64,000 nt of DNA from Schizochytrium sp. TIO01 (lineage: Eukaryota; Sar; Bigyra; Thraustochytrida; Thraustochytriidae): assembly GCA_004764695.1 (NCBI GenBank), contig SMSO01000031.1, positions 2,961,048 to 3,025,047 on the forward strand, read 5' to 3'. Positions 45,082 through 57,300 of this stretch are shown here, piece after piece. The notes beneath the pieces are model-generated. The model worked only from the letters and a program-made list of their open reading frames with translations. It made no database searches and had not been told where the DNA came from. Position 1 is the stretch's first letter, and the number at the start of each line of letters is the position of its first letter. The translations under genes were made by a program, and so were the position numbers.

Positions 45082-48000
45082 TTAATTGATAAGCGACTTA
45101 GACTGTATGGCGCGTTCAATTTTATTCACGACTTGTGATTGTACCCGAACAAAATGCTCAAGTAAGGTCTGCTCAATATTGCGGCGAAGCAATTCAGGGC
45201 TCTCCTCAGCATCACCAGTGGGAGAGCTTTCTTGCTGCGTGTGACTTCCAGAACCCAATTTGGAAAAGAATTTCTTCTTATGCATCGGAGGGCTGCCGCT
45301 ACCCGTGCTACCAGTTGCTGATGATGCTGCGGCCGCTTCTGTGGCGTTCATAAAGAGATGCATTGGCTGTGAACCATTGGAAGCAATCGCCAAGTGCATA
45401 GCACTTGCATCATTAAGACGGTTCGACAATGTTGAGTACGCGGTGGATTGCGGCAAAATCATCAGTAGACCATATAAAGTGCGTAATAATGCAGGGCGGA
45501 AACTGCTTCCTGTATTAACAAGCTCCAGACGAAGATTGAGAAACGCCGGGGACTCAATTAACTGCACAAGCTTGTCGATTTCCATAAGGAATCCAACCGT
45601 AACATGAGTATCTGCCAAGCGTGTAACAAGCATACTAGAAAGGTGGTACGACTGAGCCAAAAGGCATAAGCTCAGAGTGGCAACAGGATCAAAGCACCAG
45701 GTCTTGTAAAGAGTAATAAAAACCTGTTTGTCTTCTTGCATCATCTCCTTATCTTCACATACCTCCTCCCCGCAGCATAAGCGCCAGGATCGTTTTAGGC
45801 GGGCCCGGAAAGCACCCAGTTCTGGTCCAGTAAGCAGAATTAAATTCAGAGTCTGAACCATGAGGTGAGCAAAATCCATGTCAGTTTCTTTGTCGACCTC
45901 TTTTGCCAGGATTAGATATACAGCACTAGGCTCTAAAAGGACGCAAAGCTTGCGAATAACAAAACTACCTCGACTATCGAAGAGTGCGCGATCCTCGCGG
46001 AAAACCTTCACAACCTGTCCTACAACTTGGTCCATGCGACTCGTGTTTCGAGCAATACGTGCCAATACTTCGAGGTCCTGCACAACAAGATCATCGGACG
46101 GGTCTGATAGAGCAGTAAGCATTGCCGGGGTCAGACGCTCAAGGTGCTCCATCATTTCAGCAGGGTACTTATCGAGTAGCATGAGAATCCAGGTCAACGC
46201 CGCCATACGTGTGGGCAAAGGGATTACAACCACGGACGAAATAGGTCCATCGCCATTACCATTATTTCCAGATCCCAGACCGAGAATAACATCATTGCCG
46301 GCCCCATCGGCCCCATTACCGCTATCATTCCCTGCGTTGACGCCTCGACGAGCAGCTGCGGATCCAATAGAAAGCTTCTCAGTCACAACGGAGATAAGTG
46401 GACGAAGGTTAAATTCGTTCGTCCCTGATCGAACAAGATCGAGGATGGACGTATGCGCTTTGTCTGCAACAGTTTTGATGTCAGCTTCAGAGTCACTCAA
46501 GCAATTTAATAAAACACCTGCGATGCTGGCGTAGGCTGGAGTAAGTCGTTCCTTGAAAATTTCAAGGAACTGCTGAATCCACATGACTGCTGTAAGCCGA
46601 TTGAATTTCTGAGCACTCGCGCATTGATGAGTAAGGATGGAAACAATTGCAAGAATAATTTCTTCCTCAAAGTTTTCGCTATCGGTTTGCTGGATCTCGG
46701 CCAGGAAGCGACCTAGGGCCTTGTCTGCCTGAAGCCTGATTTCTCTTTTTTGGTCGCTCAGCATGTTAAAGATGCCCTCAAGAACCTTGGGAAGGTGACT
46801 CAGGAAATCAATTTCAGGTACTGAATCCAATGCCAAGATCCACCCAATGAGAAACTGACGCGTGTATGGGTTCGATTTGACAAGGTGTTTCTCCAGCAAA
46901 GGCACAAAAGTGTCAACTTGAAAGGTATCACTGTTCTCCGTGACAATCTCCTTCATGAGCCGGTCGAGAAGCTGAGCGCCATTTTTCACGTCAACATCAA
47001 GATCCGTAAAAAGGCGAAAGAGCCCATCGAAAAGAGCATTGAAGTAAGCTAGAACGTGTTTACGCGCAACTTTGGCAACGTTGTAGAGCGCTTCACAGGC
47101 ATAGTATCTCACACGTGCTTCTGGGTCATCAAAACATTTTAAGATGGGTGGCAGCAAGTACTGAAGATACTTGGGTGTATTGACTGGCCCAAGTCCCAGC
47201 GCGACTGCAGCTAAGCCAATGAGTCCTCCTTTACGCTGGCTACTGTTCATGGAGCATGCGTAGTCCATGGTAAGGATATTAATCAAGGTAATAACATACT
47301 CGGTGCCACCCTGCTCCGTTGAATTTGGAGCTGTCTTCTCGCGAACAATACGCTCAATCTCAATAGCTCCAGCTTTGCGTTTCTCATAAGATCTGTCACT
47401 CAATCCACGAACCACGCCAGGAGGCAAGCTCACCCTCACAAAGATCGGCTTGTTCAACTGTTGTTGTTGACTTGCCTGAGTTTGTGTTTGTGTTTGGGCT
47501 TGAGCTTGGGCTTGGGTTTGGGTTTGAGTGGGATTTGGTGTTGCACTTGCAGAAGGAGATGCTTGCTCGTTCGCAGCCGCATCTTTCTTTGGTGCTGCCC
47601 CTTCCTCGGACACTATCTGCGGCGTTGATGTCCTCGGCACAGGCGAGGATGCCGGCGACGGTGGTGCGGGGGAAGCTTGTGCAGCATCCTCGCCGCGGGA
47701 GTCCGGCCGAACGGGGTGATCTGCGTCCATGGCGTTCGCAGGTATCGGCGTCGCGCTCGCGCTCGCTTGCGGAGTTGCGAAAATCAGGTTTTGAGCCTCG
47801 AGTTGGATCTCCACTTCGTACTCTCTCTTCGAATTATCGATCTTGCTACGATATTCATTACCAACACTAGGGCTCTTATCATCGTTATTGCCAATATCAT
47901 TTGAAGAAGCCTCTCGAAATGGGTTGTCCAAAAACCGAGATTGGAATTGGGATTGGGATCTGGATGCAAAACCGCAAGATTCTGGGTCTTCGTGCGCAGA

Positions 48001-48162
48001 CCTCGCGTGGCCCGGAGCACTGGGGAATGTCAATGAGAGCACGCTGACCTCACTGGGGTTGTTTTGAAGAGATCTTGGCGAAGGGTCCTGTGCACTATCA
48101 TCTGTTGTGTTGATTTCGCCGGATCTTGGCGATCCCGAGAGCCAGGAAACCCAGGACGACAT
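45082..48162 (-). CDS. VAC14: Vac14 homologue, PIKfyve/Fab1 complex scaffold
   Basis: 1026 residues from ATG 48,162. Residues 1-240 are a low-complexity leader rich in Ser, Pro, Ala and Gln, with a TQTQ/AQAQ run. From about residue 240 the Vac14 fold starts (PPGVVRGLSDRSYEKRKAGA), followed by HEAT repeats including the family hallmark ALYNVAKVARK...FN-LFDGLF (Fab1-binding region). Near residues 770-880 comes the Fig4-binding region with LYKTWCFDPVATLSLCLL and VQLIESPAF. The family scaffold joins the PI3P 5-kinase Fab1/PIKfyve and the phosphatase Fig4 on endosome and vacuole membranes to control PI(3,5)P2. The N-terminal extension is longer than in yeast or animals. It is a single long exon. 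Confidence 0.93.
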   Translation of the reverse strand: MSSWVSWLSGSPRSGEINTTDDSAQDPSPRSLQNNPSEVSVLSLTFPSAPGHARSAHEDPESCGFASRSQSQFQSRFLDNPFREASSNDIGNNDDKSPSVGNEYRSKIDNSKREYEVEIQLEAQNLIFATPQASASATPIPANAMDADHPVRPDSRGEDAAQASPAPPSPASSPVPRTSTPQIVSEEGAAPKKDAAANEQASPSASATPNPTQTQTQAQAQAQTQTQTQASQQQQLNKPIFVRVSLPPGVVRGLSDRSYEKRKAGAIEIERIVREKTAPNSTEQGGTEYVITLINILTMDYACSMNSSQRKGGLIGLAAVALGLGPVNTPKYLQYLLPPILKCFDDPEARVRYYACEALYNVAKVARKHVLAYFNALFDGLFRLFTDLDVDVKNGAQLLDRLMKEIVTENSDTFQVDTFVPLLEKHLVKSNPYTRQFLIGWILALDSVPEIDFLSHLPKVLEGIFNMLSDQKREIRLQADKALGRFLAEIQQTDSENFEEEIILAIVSILTHQCASAQKFNRLTAVMWIQQFLEIFKERLTPAYASIAGVLLNCLSDSEADIKTVADKAHTSILDLVRSGTNEFNLRPLISVVTEKLSIGSAAARRGVNAGNDSGNGADGAGNDVILGLGSGNNGNGDGPISSVVVIPLPTRMAALTWILMLLDKYPAEMMEHLERLTPAMLTALSDPSDDLVVQDLEVLARIARNTSRMDQVVGQVVKVFREDRALFDSRGSFVIRKLCVLLEPSAVYLILAKEVDKETDMDFAHLMVQTLNLILLTGPELGAFRARLKRSWRLCCGEEVCEDKEMMQEDKQVFITLYKTWCFDPVATLSLCLLAQSYHLSSMLVTRLADTHVTVGFLMEIDKLVQLIESPAFLNLRLELVNTGSSFRPALLRTLYGLLMILPQSTAYSTLSNRLNDASAMHLAIASNGSQPMHLFMNATEAAAASSATGSTGSGSPPMHKKKFFSKLGSGSHTQQESSPTGDAEESPELLRRNIEQTLLEHFVRVQSQVVNKIERAIQSKSLIN
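47461..47535. repeat. Gln/Thr/Ala codon repeat inside VAC14
   Basis: GTTTGTGTTTGG and CTTGGGCTTGAG-like units encode alternating TQ and AQ dipeptides. It is a hexanucleotide-type repeat in the frame of the low-complexity leader. Confidence 0.8.
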
Positions 48163-51100
48163 GTCAGATCGTGGTGATCAGGGATCACGCCGTGGCATTG
48201 ACACCAGGTGATGACGGCTGCAGCAAAGACTCAGTCCGTGGTTCCAGAGGTTTGGAACACGCGTCGGCGGTGTGGATATGAGCTGGCTCAAAGACCAGCT
48301 CATGGAGCCGAAGCATTAGGAGTCTGCATGCAACGAAGCAGAGATTTGCCCTCTCTCGTTTCGCTACCAAAAAAACTACATCGAGAACCTGAAGATCCTA
48401 TCGTCTTCTACCTTGAGCTTCTTCTGTGCTACTTATTCTTAGCAGCTGCTCTGCTCGTTGGCAAACTCTTGGGTCCAAACCATCCGGCTCATCCATTGTG
48501 CAGGAACACTGGCACTTGCTGGAATGGATGGCAACCACGACGCGCAAATCCCAATTGGGGCTTCACCAATATACACGTTCTACGAGTGCCTCCTCAGTTG
48601 TTGACCTCGAAATGTCTTCAGGGACTTAATTGTGTAACCTACGGCGTCTTGAAGCTTCTTCAAGAGTCGAGTCACGCCGATTGATTACGAACGGTAAAGC
48701 TCCTGTATGTACTATGTTGTTGAACATCTTATAGTGCAGGCTTGCTATCATCACATGAGGCCAAACTCGTGCGTTTCCAACTTCATCGAGGTGTATTTCC
48801 TTATCCCAAACTTTTCGAAAGCATTGACGCCGTACAAACGTAACGCCCAAGCTTGCCAGCAAGGCCAAGATGGTCGCCACGACGCTTTATCCTTGCAAAT
48901 TGAATATCATCCCTACCTACAAAGCTATTCAAGGAAAGAGCTGAGCAAGGATTCTATGATAGGGTTACTCATTGGATATTTATTTTTTCACTCCTGAACA
49001 AAATAGAACAGAATACTTTATTTTATTATTTTGTTTTATTTTATTCAACAAACCAATTATTCTACCTCTATATAGTTTTTACAATATCGGGTACTAAAAA
49101 CCATTTCTGCCTACTGGTAATGGTATATCCTGCTGTTCATATTAGTTAGCCTCTTCGTCGACCCGGGTAGCAATGGCGTATGCGTAGGCAGGCAGTCCAG
49201 GCTTGGCCTGCTTACGCCTATACCACACGAATGCAGAAGGAAGGTCAATCGATCGACCGGTCAAAGAGGTTTTTGTATTTGATGTTATTGTTACAAATAG
49301 CAACTACCTATCTGCAAAGTAATTAACTTTGCAAATAAACTAAAGGAAGGCGCAATCAATGTAATTAATGGATCTCGCTCGAGATTGGCCAACGCCCGCC
49401 AAAAATAAAACAATCCAACCAGTACCTAGGACCCACCTTCTCAAAATACTTTTCTTGTCACAATCTCGTCATCTACACCATCCTCAGTAAGATCCCAGTT
49501 TGCCAAAGCTGTTTCTGCCGACCTGATTTGAAGCGAGCCAAACCCAGTTTGTGACCGTGTGCACATAATTTATTTGAGCCCAAATTCCTAATCTAGAGGC
49601 CAAGTGAAACAGATTAAATGCAAGTAGGTAGCAGCTACCTTCTACCTCATTAGCTTTGGTCTCCAATGCCTGCAAATCATGACGCAAATCTTTGGCGTGG
49701 ATTGCGATGTGGATGTTACTTGCTGCACCAATGCGCTCATCCGCCAGCCAGCCCTCTGGGAGATCTCAATTCGAGAGATGGATGCCGTGGATAGATTAGA
49801 TACCTAGATAACCTGTGAGCTCCCTGTTGCTATCTACCCTCTTCTGTGTTATTTATTGCGCGGCGCTTTTGACAGGGGATCCACCCAACCCCAAATCCAA
49901 TCAGCAGCTCAGTAAGTACGTAGCGTCATTCGATCTTGAAGTCTAAAATGCTTCCGCAACGTCGCCGCCACATTTGCACTTGTGGGTTTGCTCTGCCGCG
50001 ACTGCAATCCTTAGGCACCTAGCTAGTACCTCCATAACTTTTCTTCTCTAGGGCAGAACACAGAGACTGACGATGAAGTAATTTGAAGCATCGCTCGAGT
50101 GAAATGAATGACGTGAAGAAACACCCAAGAAATTTGACGAGAAGCTCCACATACCAAGTAGGTACCTGCTACTCCGCTTGACCTCGACCATTGAGACAAT
50201 CATTTTGGGTGGCCACGAGATCAGGCACCGACTGATGGTTGGAGGTACCTCGCAAAGGTGCTCACATTACAGACAATGATTGAAAACTGCTGTGTCAGTG
50301 GTTTTCACCTTTTGCAAATTCTTTCGCAGTGCACAAATTGAAGAGAAGGTACAACCATCCTATCTATAGAAGAGCTATGGAAGCACACCGTCGACTGTGA
50401 GTCGGGTCTTGGACTGCATTGTTTATTTCATTTCGGCAGCGACAAGCTCCAAAGGTCCTCCAAGCGTATTTGCAAAATCAGATTTAGCTGTTATCTTCAA
50501 AGTTCAACCTCATCCTTTTTTTCTTGATGCAACTGCTCATCGCTCTGCTGATTAGGCGCTCTTCCAATCGCTGAAGTGAGACTAATGGAGTTCCCAGCCC
50601 TGAGTTGCGTTCATAAATGTTTCTGGTTAAGTTTCGAGAATGCTTCAGTTTCAACAAGATTGCCTAACGCAGCACTGTATTTTGCTGCCTATGAATTGAA
50701 ATCCTGTTCACAAAGCTGCCTGTTTGTAAATTAGCTCCCAGTCAAACGCCAGCTCTCTGTGCTCGTCGTAAAGGGTGGTCCCGCCAAGTCAAACCAGCAT
50801 TCAACGAGCAGACGAAATGGACACATTTATCCCAAGGTCTTCCTTTCTTCGAGCAGCTGCTCGCCTTCTGGAGGCAGCAGGTACCGGCGTATCAAATAAA
50901 CGTAAAGTCCGTCACGCCTTAACTCCCGTCGCAGCTCATGGCAGCTCAGACCCCAGATATCTTGGCGAAGGATCCAGGGCCTTGCAATGCATGCTGCCAA
51001 AAAATGTGCTTTGCTTGCGCGACACCATTGTGGAGACAGCGTAAACAGCGGCGATCTCTCTCTCTATCTTAAAAATTAAAATCAATTAGGAAACATTTTT

Positions 51101-54100
51101 ATTTATTATTATTATTATTGTTATTAAATAATATGAAAGCAGAGAGAGACATGGAATGAAAGAGAGTCACAAGTGCCCCGTGAAAACTTCCCAATCGCGC
51201 AGAGAATCAGATCAGACCAGCTAAACATCAGAAGAAACCAATCGAAGCCTCGTGGCAGAGTGAAGAACAGCGCCTCCCTGTCAATATTTGACGCGCGAAT
51301 ATCTCGCCACGAATCGAATTCACTTCTGCTCCAAATCTTCAACGCCGCAGATTTTGCCGCTTATTGTTATTGCGTTCTCCACCTCCAGAGCGAGTTATTT
51401 TAATTTTTTGGGGGGGTTTAATACGTGAGCTCAGAATTTTGGGAAGCACCGGCATCTCGGCAGCTTCCCAGCCTTCAATTTCGCAGAAGGTATTGGAGCG
51501 ATGGACGAGTCCTCCGTGCGACTATGGTTCTCACGTATGCCGAGTGGGTATTGGGGCCGAAGGGCGCCGATAAGTTTATAAAGTCCAAGGGCATGAAGCA
51601 GCAGGAGTGATGCACAGGTTCATCGTTGCAATTGCGTAGCATCGTCATCTTTTAATCAAGAAGTAAAGTTTTGTTTTTGTTTTTAGTTTTTTTAGTCTTT
51701 TTAAATTAAAAGAAAATGAAAAGTTTTCAGTTTTTCATTTGGCAGGTAGGGTAAGGTTGAGAGGGTTCAAGTTACTACTCTTCATCAGTTACACCGATCG
51801 TTCAAAGCTGGGGACCAAACGCGCAGTAAACCGTGCAAATCGGAGAACTCCGCTCTAATGCGCAGAGCTACCACAGCATCCATTGCTTAAACTTTGCGTT
51901 TAGACAAGAAACTGCCATTCCTCTCGAGGCTTCTGCTATTACACTTTTCAAGCGGTTTATTAACCTTTCAAGTTATTTCTACAATAATGCACAAATAGAC
52001 GAAGAATAAGGATCCACACTCAACTAATAGCAATAATGAAATGAATGAAAATGAATAAAAAGTAAATAAGTAAATAAGTAAATAAGTAAACAAGTAAATA
52101 AGTAAATATGCGCTATCTATCTCTCAGAGCAGAACCGTCGCCGCTTTTCTCGCTTTCGCTGCGTCTGCGAGGCGGCAGAACGAGCGAAGCCGCCTCGTCA
52201 CCGGCCGAAGGGCCCGCCGAAGGCTCTGCCCTGAGCCTTCTCGCTGCCGGTCTGAGCGTGCATGAGGCCCAGAGGCACCTCGCTGCTTCCTGGCGCGAGC
52301 CTCAGAGCTGAGAAAGTCGTGATGGCAATCCATTAATCACTCAATCACTCAATCGATGAATCATTATTTATTCGATCCATCATTCATTCATTCATTCATT
52401 CTTTCTTTCTTTCTTTCTTTCTTTCCCCTTTAACTTTTGGCTTTTGTTTTTTGTTTTTTGTTTTTTATTTGTAAAAGACATATTGTAAAAGACATACTAC
52501 ACCAAAGTACCTATCAAAGTCAATCCGCAGTCGATGCGAAGGCGATTTAGATAGATCGGCCTCTTCGAAGCCAACGTCGAGGCGAGAGCGAGAGCGGAGG
52601 CGTCTTCTCGTGGCCAGAGTCGCCCTCCGGCGCCTGCGCAAAGGCTGCGGGCCCTCGTTTGGCGTCGAAGTAGTGGTAGGTACTCCTGCACAGCTCTCTG
52701 TGTTTGTGTCTCTTTGGCCGGATCATTTCCTCTTCTATCCTTAAAGTGCATCTAATTAGATTTATTATTAGTTCTGGTGCCTTAGATCCTCAGACAGAGA
52801 CACACAGATATATATATATATATATTTAGATCTTGAGAACCTCAACGTTTCGCTCGACCGAAGTTAAGAGCGCCGGTCCTGAGAGGTCGATATGCGGCCT
52901 GGCACCCGACCGCTTCTTCGGGATCGACTGTATGATTCATCGCAAAGCGTCGTCGTATCTGCTCCTCGAATAAACCATCCTGGTTCCCGCGCTTTATGTA
53001 GATAGATAGAACTAGGTCGCTCTAATAGGTCTCTCTCTCTCTGCCTATCTTTCTATGTTTCGGTACCTGATAGAACAAAACAAAAGGCTCTTTCTTCCCT
53101 TCTTCGCACCCTAGGAAAGCGGTATGAAAATGCTAGGGACTAGACTCTTCTTTTAAAACATTTCACTTCATTTTATTTTTTAAGTTAATATTGTATTTCC
53201 TTCGACTTTGATTCAAAGTGATGATTGAAAGTACGAACTATGGTATGGTAAGATAGAGGATGAAATACTGGTCTCACTTTCTTTCCGAAGAACAATTCCG
53301 CTCGTCTAAAAGAACTTGCGTAGCACTGCCTTAGGCACGCCTAGCGTGGACCACCCTCGCTTTTGCTTTTGAACACTCACTCTGAGTGACTCTACCTATG
53401 AATAGCAAGCACTGAACCTCTCAGGCAAATGAAATAAAACATGATTTTTGGTCAAACGTCAAAAGGAATAATGGCAAACGATGCTGCTCGCTAGAGGGAC
53501 CAGCGCAGCTGATAAGCGGTGGGCGGCCTCAGATGTAGACGTCGTAGTGAGAAATGGGGCGCTCGAGCTCTTGAATTGGCGCTGCCCAATAAGCTCAGCG
53601 GTTACAGGCGAAGAGGGCTCTCACCACACCACGGCTGCTGATGCTTTATCGTCTTCAAGTTCATTTTCTATAGGCGCATCATTTGTTTATTTTTATTTTT
53701 ATTTTTATTTTATTTTTCATTCATTCTCTGAAAGTATTCATAGAAATTATAAATAAATCAATAAATAACAAAAGTCGATTTGTTCTGTTGACGATTCACG
53801 AACTTCCATGCAAACAGGAACTCACTCTTTCAGAGTATCATCATACCATGCGCTGCATAGGCATGTAATTCTATCTTGGCGACGCCGAGCACTGCCCACG
53901 CCCATTCCGGCCAGCTTGAGAGTTGCCTGTAAGCTCAGGTCCTTTCAATCAATGGCAGGCACCTGCGGAAGCTTTGGGGACTATTGGATGTTTGCACGTG
54001 TTTGTTTTAAGTATGTCCTTGCATGTTAAAATTTATTTAGATGGAGTAAAATGCATTTTAGTGTGATTCCTGTTTTGGTTGTCTTTTTCTTTTTTCTTTT

Positions 54101-54396
54101 AAATTTAGTTAAGAACTCGAGTATTGATTAGAGTCCAGGTAGATACCTCCTAGGCAGCAGGTAGATAGCTACCTACTAGAAATGCTGCTCCTCTGTATTT
54201 ATTTTGTTGTCTTTTGCATTCCGAGTTAATCGATAATTGATCCACCGTGCACGCCTGTTGAGAGTGAGAGTGACGGATTCCCTTCTTATCAGAAGCTCCT
54301 CCGACTCCGTTTCTGCTGCTTGTTGCCCCCCTGGCCGCTCGATTTGTTTCCCTGCTAGGGTTTCTTTCCCCTGGTGGTGTGTTTTGGGCAGCAGAC
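48163..54396. other. Second gene-free, repeat-rich desert
   Basis: About 6.2 kb between Vac14 and the channel gene. It contains several overlapping frames of 60-157 codons, none convincing. It also carries AT-rich tails (51,061-51,130, 52,033-52,110, 53,685-53,770), a TTCA/TTCT run (52,377-52,425), a TA run (52,807-52,826) and palindromic GGTACC/CTAGC-type words at 49,623-49,648, 50,011-50,032, 50,156-50,175 and 54,137-54,180. It resembles the 1-21 kb tract. Confidence 0.5.
52377..52425. repeat. (TTCA)n-(TTCT)n microsatellite
   Basis: TTCA units change into TTCT units midway, ending in CCCC. Confidence 0.93.
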
Positions 54397-57300
54397 ATGA
54401 ATCGGCCGGTGCTGCACAAGTCTGGCAGCGAGCCAGTAGCAGATGCGGACAAGAACGTGAACGCAAGCCTCCTGGAGTTCTACGCACGACTACAGAAGAA
54501 GAGAGACGAGCGGAAGGCTCACGAGGCTCGCGACAGCAAGTTCTTTTTAGACAGTGACGACGATCAGCAGTACAGATCCTCCAACTACAATCACAATTAC
54601 GATTACAATCGCAACAACGAGGACAATAGCGGAAACGCAACATTTGCGACGACTTCGAGCTTAAGGCATCAGCGGGGAGCAGGGCAAGATACATCCAGCT
54701 CAGAGTCTCCTTCTTCAGGAGGTCATAGAAACAAAGAAACGGTTGACAGCGACAAAAACACTGACGACGGCGACTATTACACAGAAGACGACGAGGCAGG
54801 GCAATCTGGGACTAAACAAAACAATACAATGAGTACCTCGGGAGAAGATGAAGCGGCCAACAACTCAGAACAAAATACCAATAAGTTCCGAGACAAGGTT
54901 CGCAAGCTCAGAGCTATGTCTTCAACTTCAGAAGATGAAGATCTCCCAGGTTCAAGGCCATCTCAGGTATTAAGGTGGATTTCCACGGTCGAACAGCTAC
55001 AGGCTAAACGAGGCGCAGTTCCACTACCAGCGCCGCATGTTCACCATGCAAATAATAGCAAGGGCAAGAAATCTGGTAGTGGAGGCAATCAAGGAGCACA
55101 GCGAAAGGGCTCCTTTATGCCACTACCTAAATCCAGTGCCAGCAGCGGCGGCAGTTCGGGGAATAAAAGCGAAGCCTCTGGTAAACCTGCACAACGGCAT
55201 TCGTTTGTGGCCTCCTCCGCGTCACCAGCCGCACCATCATCGTCACGTGCTTCACAAAGACCTAAGCTACGTAAGCAACTCAATCCCATGGGTAGCAGCA
55301 ACAGCAGCAGCAAACTTTTAAGCAGTGATGGCAAAATGCATGACAGTAAGTCAGATATGGGCGACGAAAGCAAAGCAGACCAAAGCACAGAGAATGCTGC
55401 CGCTCAGGAAAAGAGAAATCGAGAAAAGGCAACTGAAGAACTTAATAACCCTGATGATCTTCTTGAAACCGTTCCTGCGGCACCTGTGGAGGAACCTGAG
55501 GACCAAAGACGCCGCGAGGAGCATCATGTGGAGCCACAAGATCAGATTATCCGGTCCTATTCAACAACCTATGCACGAAAGTACCCCGAGTTCCAAAGCG
55601 ACATTGACATACTAGCTGAAGCTGCACCAAAGCATTCAAAATCAGACGCTATATCCCCCGGGATGTCTGAAGAATCTCCTTCTGAGACTTGGCTCGAGGG
55701 TACACTCCACCCACCCACTGACTATGATTCAGATGATCTTGAATTAGGATCTCGCGCCGATACCTATAGCAAAATCACTGAGACTTCGGAACAGCGTCAA
55801 CAATTTACAAAAAACGTTCGAGAGAGATTTGATGGAGTCGCAGGCCATGTTATCTTCCCAAACAGCAGATGGATTCTTTACTGGGATCTTATTATTTTGT
55901 TTCTTATCATGTTCTGTGCAGTTTATGTACCTTTTCAAATTGGAATTACTGATGGACAGCTTGTTTATCAAGCTGGATACGCCTTTCTGGTCTTTACCTT
56001 CATCAACATCATCTTCATTTTTGACACAGCCATTAATTTTTACCGTGTCTATTTTGACAACAGAGGTCGCCCTGTAATTAATGGTAATCGCATCAAAATG
56101 CATTATTTGAAGGGATGGTTCATCATTGACCTGTTGGCCTGTCTACCTGTTGACATCATCTATCGTTTCATCAATACCAACATTGGCGGTGGAATCAATG
56201 TCATGGCATTCGTTAACATGTTGCGTGTCTTCCGTTTGCTAAGAGCATACCGGATCGTCCAAACCAACGCTCGCCTACTCCGAATGCGCCTTCGCTCCCA
56301 ACAACCTTTACTTCAGCTCGCTTTTGTCATGGGCGTCTTTCTCATGTTTGCCCACTGGGGTGGATGTATGTATTCTTTCGTCGCACTTGTTGAAGCAGGG
56401 AGCTTCAAAGAAAAAGATCTCATGGACCCTGACAAGCAAAACTGGCTTCAAGCCAATTCTGATAGCGGCGTGTATGTTGTAGGCAACAGCATGCACGCTG
56501 CTATGGGCCGTTACACCCTAAGTCTATGTAAGTTTACAAGCCACAACAACCCAAACTGAACTAGGTTTTAAGAAAATAGTGAATGCAAGATTGCAAGGAT
56601 TCCAGAATTTGACTGGAGTTTACTGCTGCTCTGCATCGCTGAATAAACTAAAGCAAAGCAAAGCAAAGCAAAACAAACAAACAAAATAAAAAGGAAGACT
56701 AACTCGTCATTTCTGACACCTCGCGTATCATCTTTCCAACATTGTAGACTGGGCAATCACAACTATTACTTCTGTTGGCTATGGTGACATTACCCCAACA
56801 ACCATGGCAGAACACTGGTATACAACATGCTTCATGCTTCTCGCTGGACTGATGTGGGCTTACTTTCTTGGTGTTGTAATTTCTGTACTAGAGGAATTAC
56901 AAGAAAACAAGAAAGCTTTTCACTCCCGCATTGCAGATGTTAACCGGCTTGCAAAGTACTTTCAAAATGTTTATGAAGATGAAACACAACTTCCATTCGA
57001 AGATCCTACGCTTGCGGCAGATGCTCGCTCGTTTCTTCATAAACAATATATTGCATCTGGTGGACGCAGTGATGGCACCAAGTTAACAGATCTAGCTCCT
57101 GTGCTGGACCAAATGCCTCCTCGACTTCGTAACCGCATTTGTTTGGCACTTGTGCGCAAAGACCTCCTTTCCGTACCTTACTTTCGACACTTTGCTATCG
57201 ATCTCCATACAATTGGAGGTGTTGCTGCATTGTGCGAAATTCACCAATTTGATACTGGGGAGATCATGTATATTGAGAGAGCAACAAATTCATCTAAGCG

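Noticed and set aside
48211-48684. 157-codon plus-strand frame with one apolar segment, just upstream of Vac14
   Set aside because: It begins within 50 bases of the Vac14 start on the opposite strand, other phases are equally open, and I see no domain. Kept only as a possibility.
50775-51044. 89-codon frame in the second desert
   Set aside because: Short, no motif, and surrounded by decayed repeat-rich DNA.
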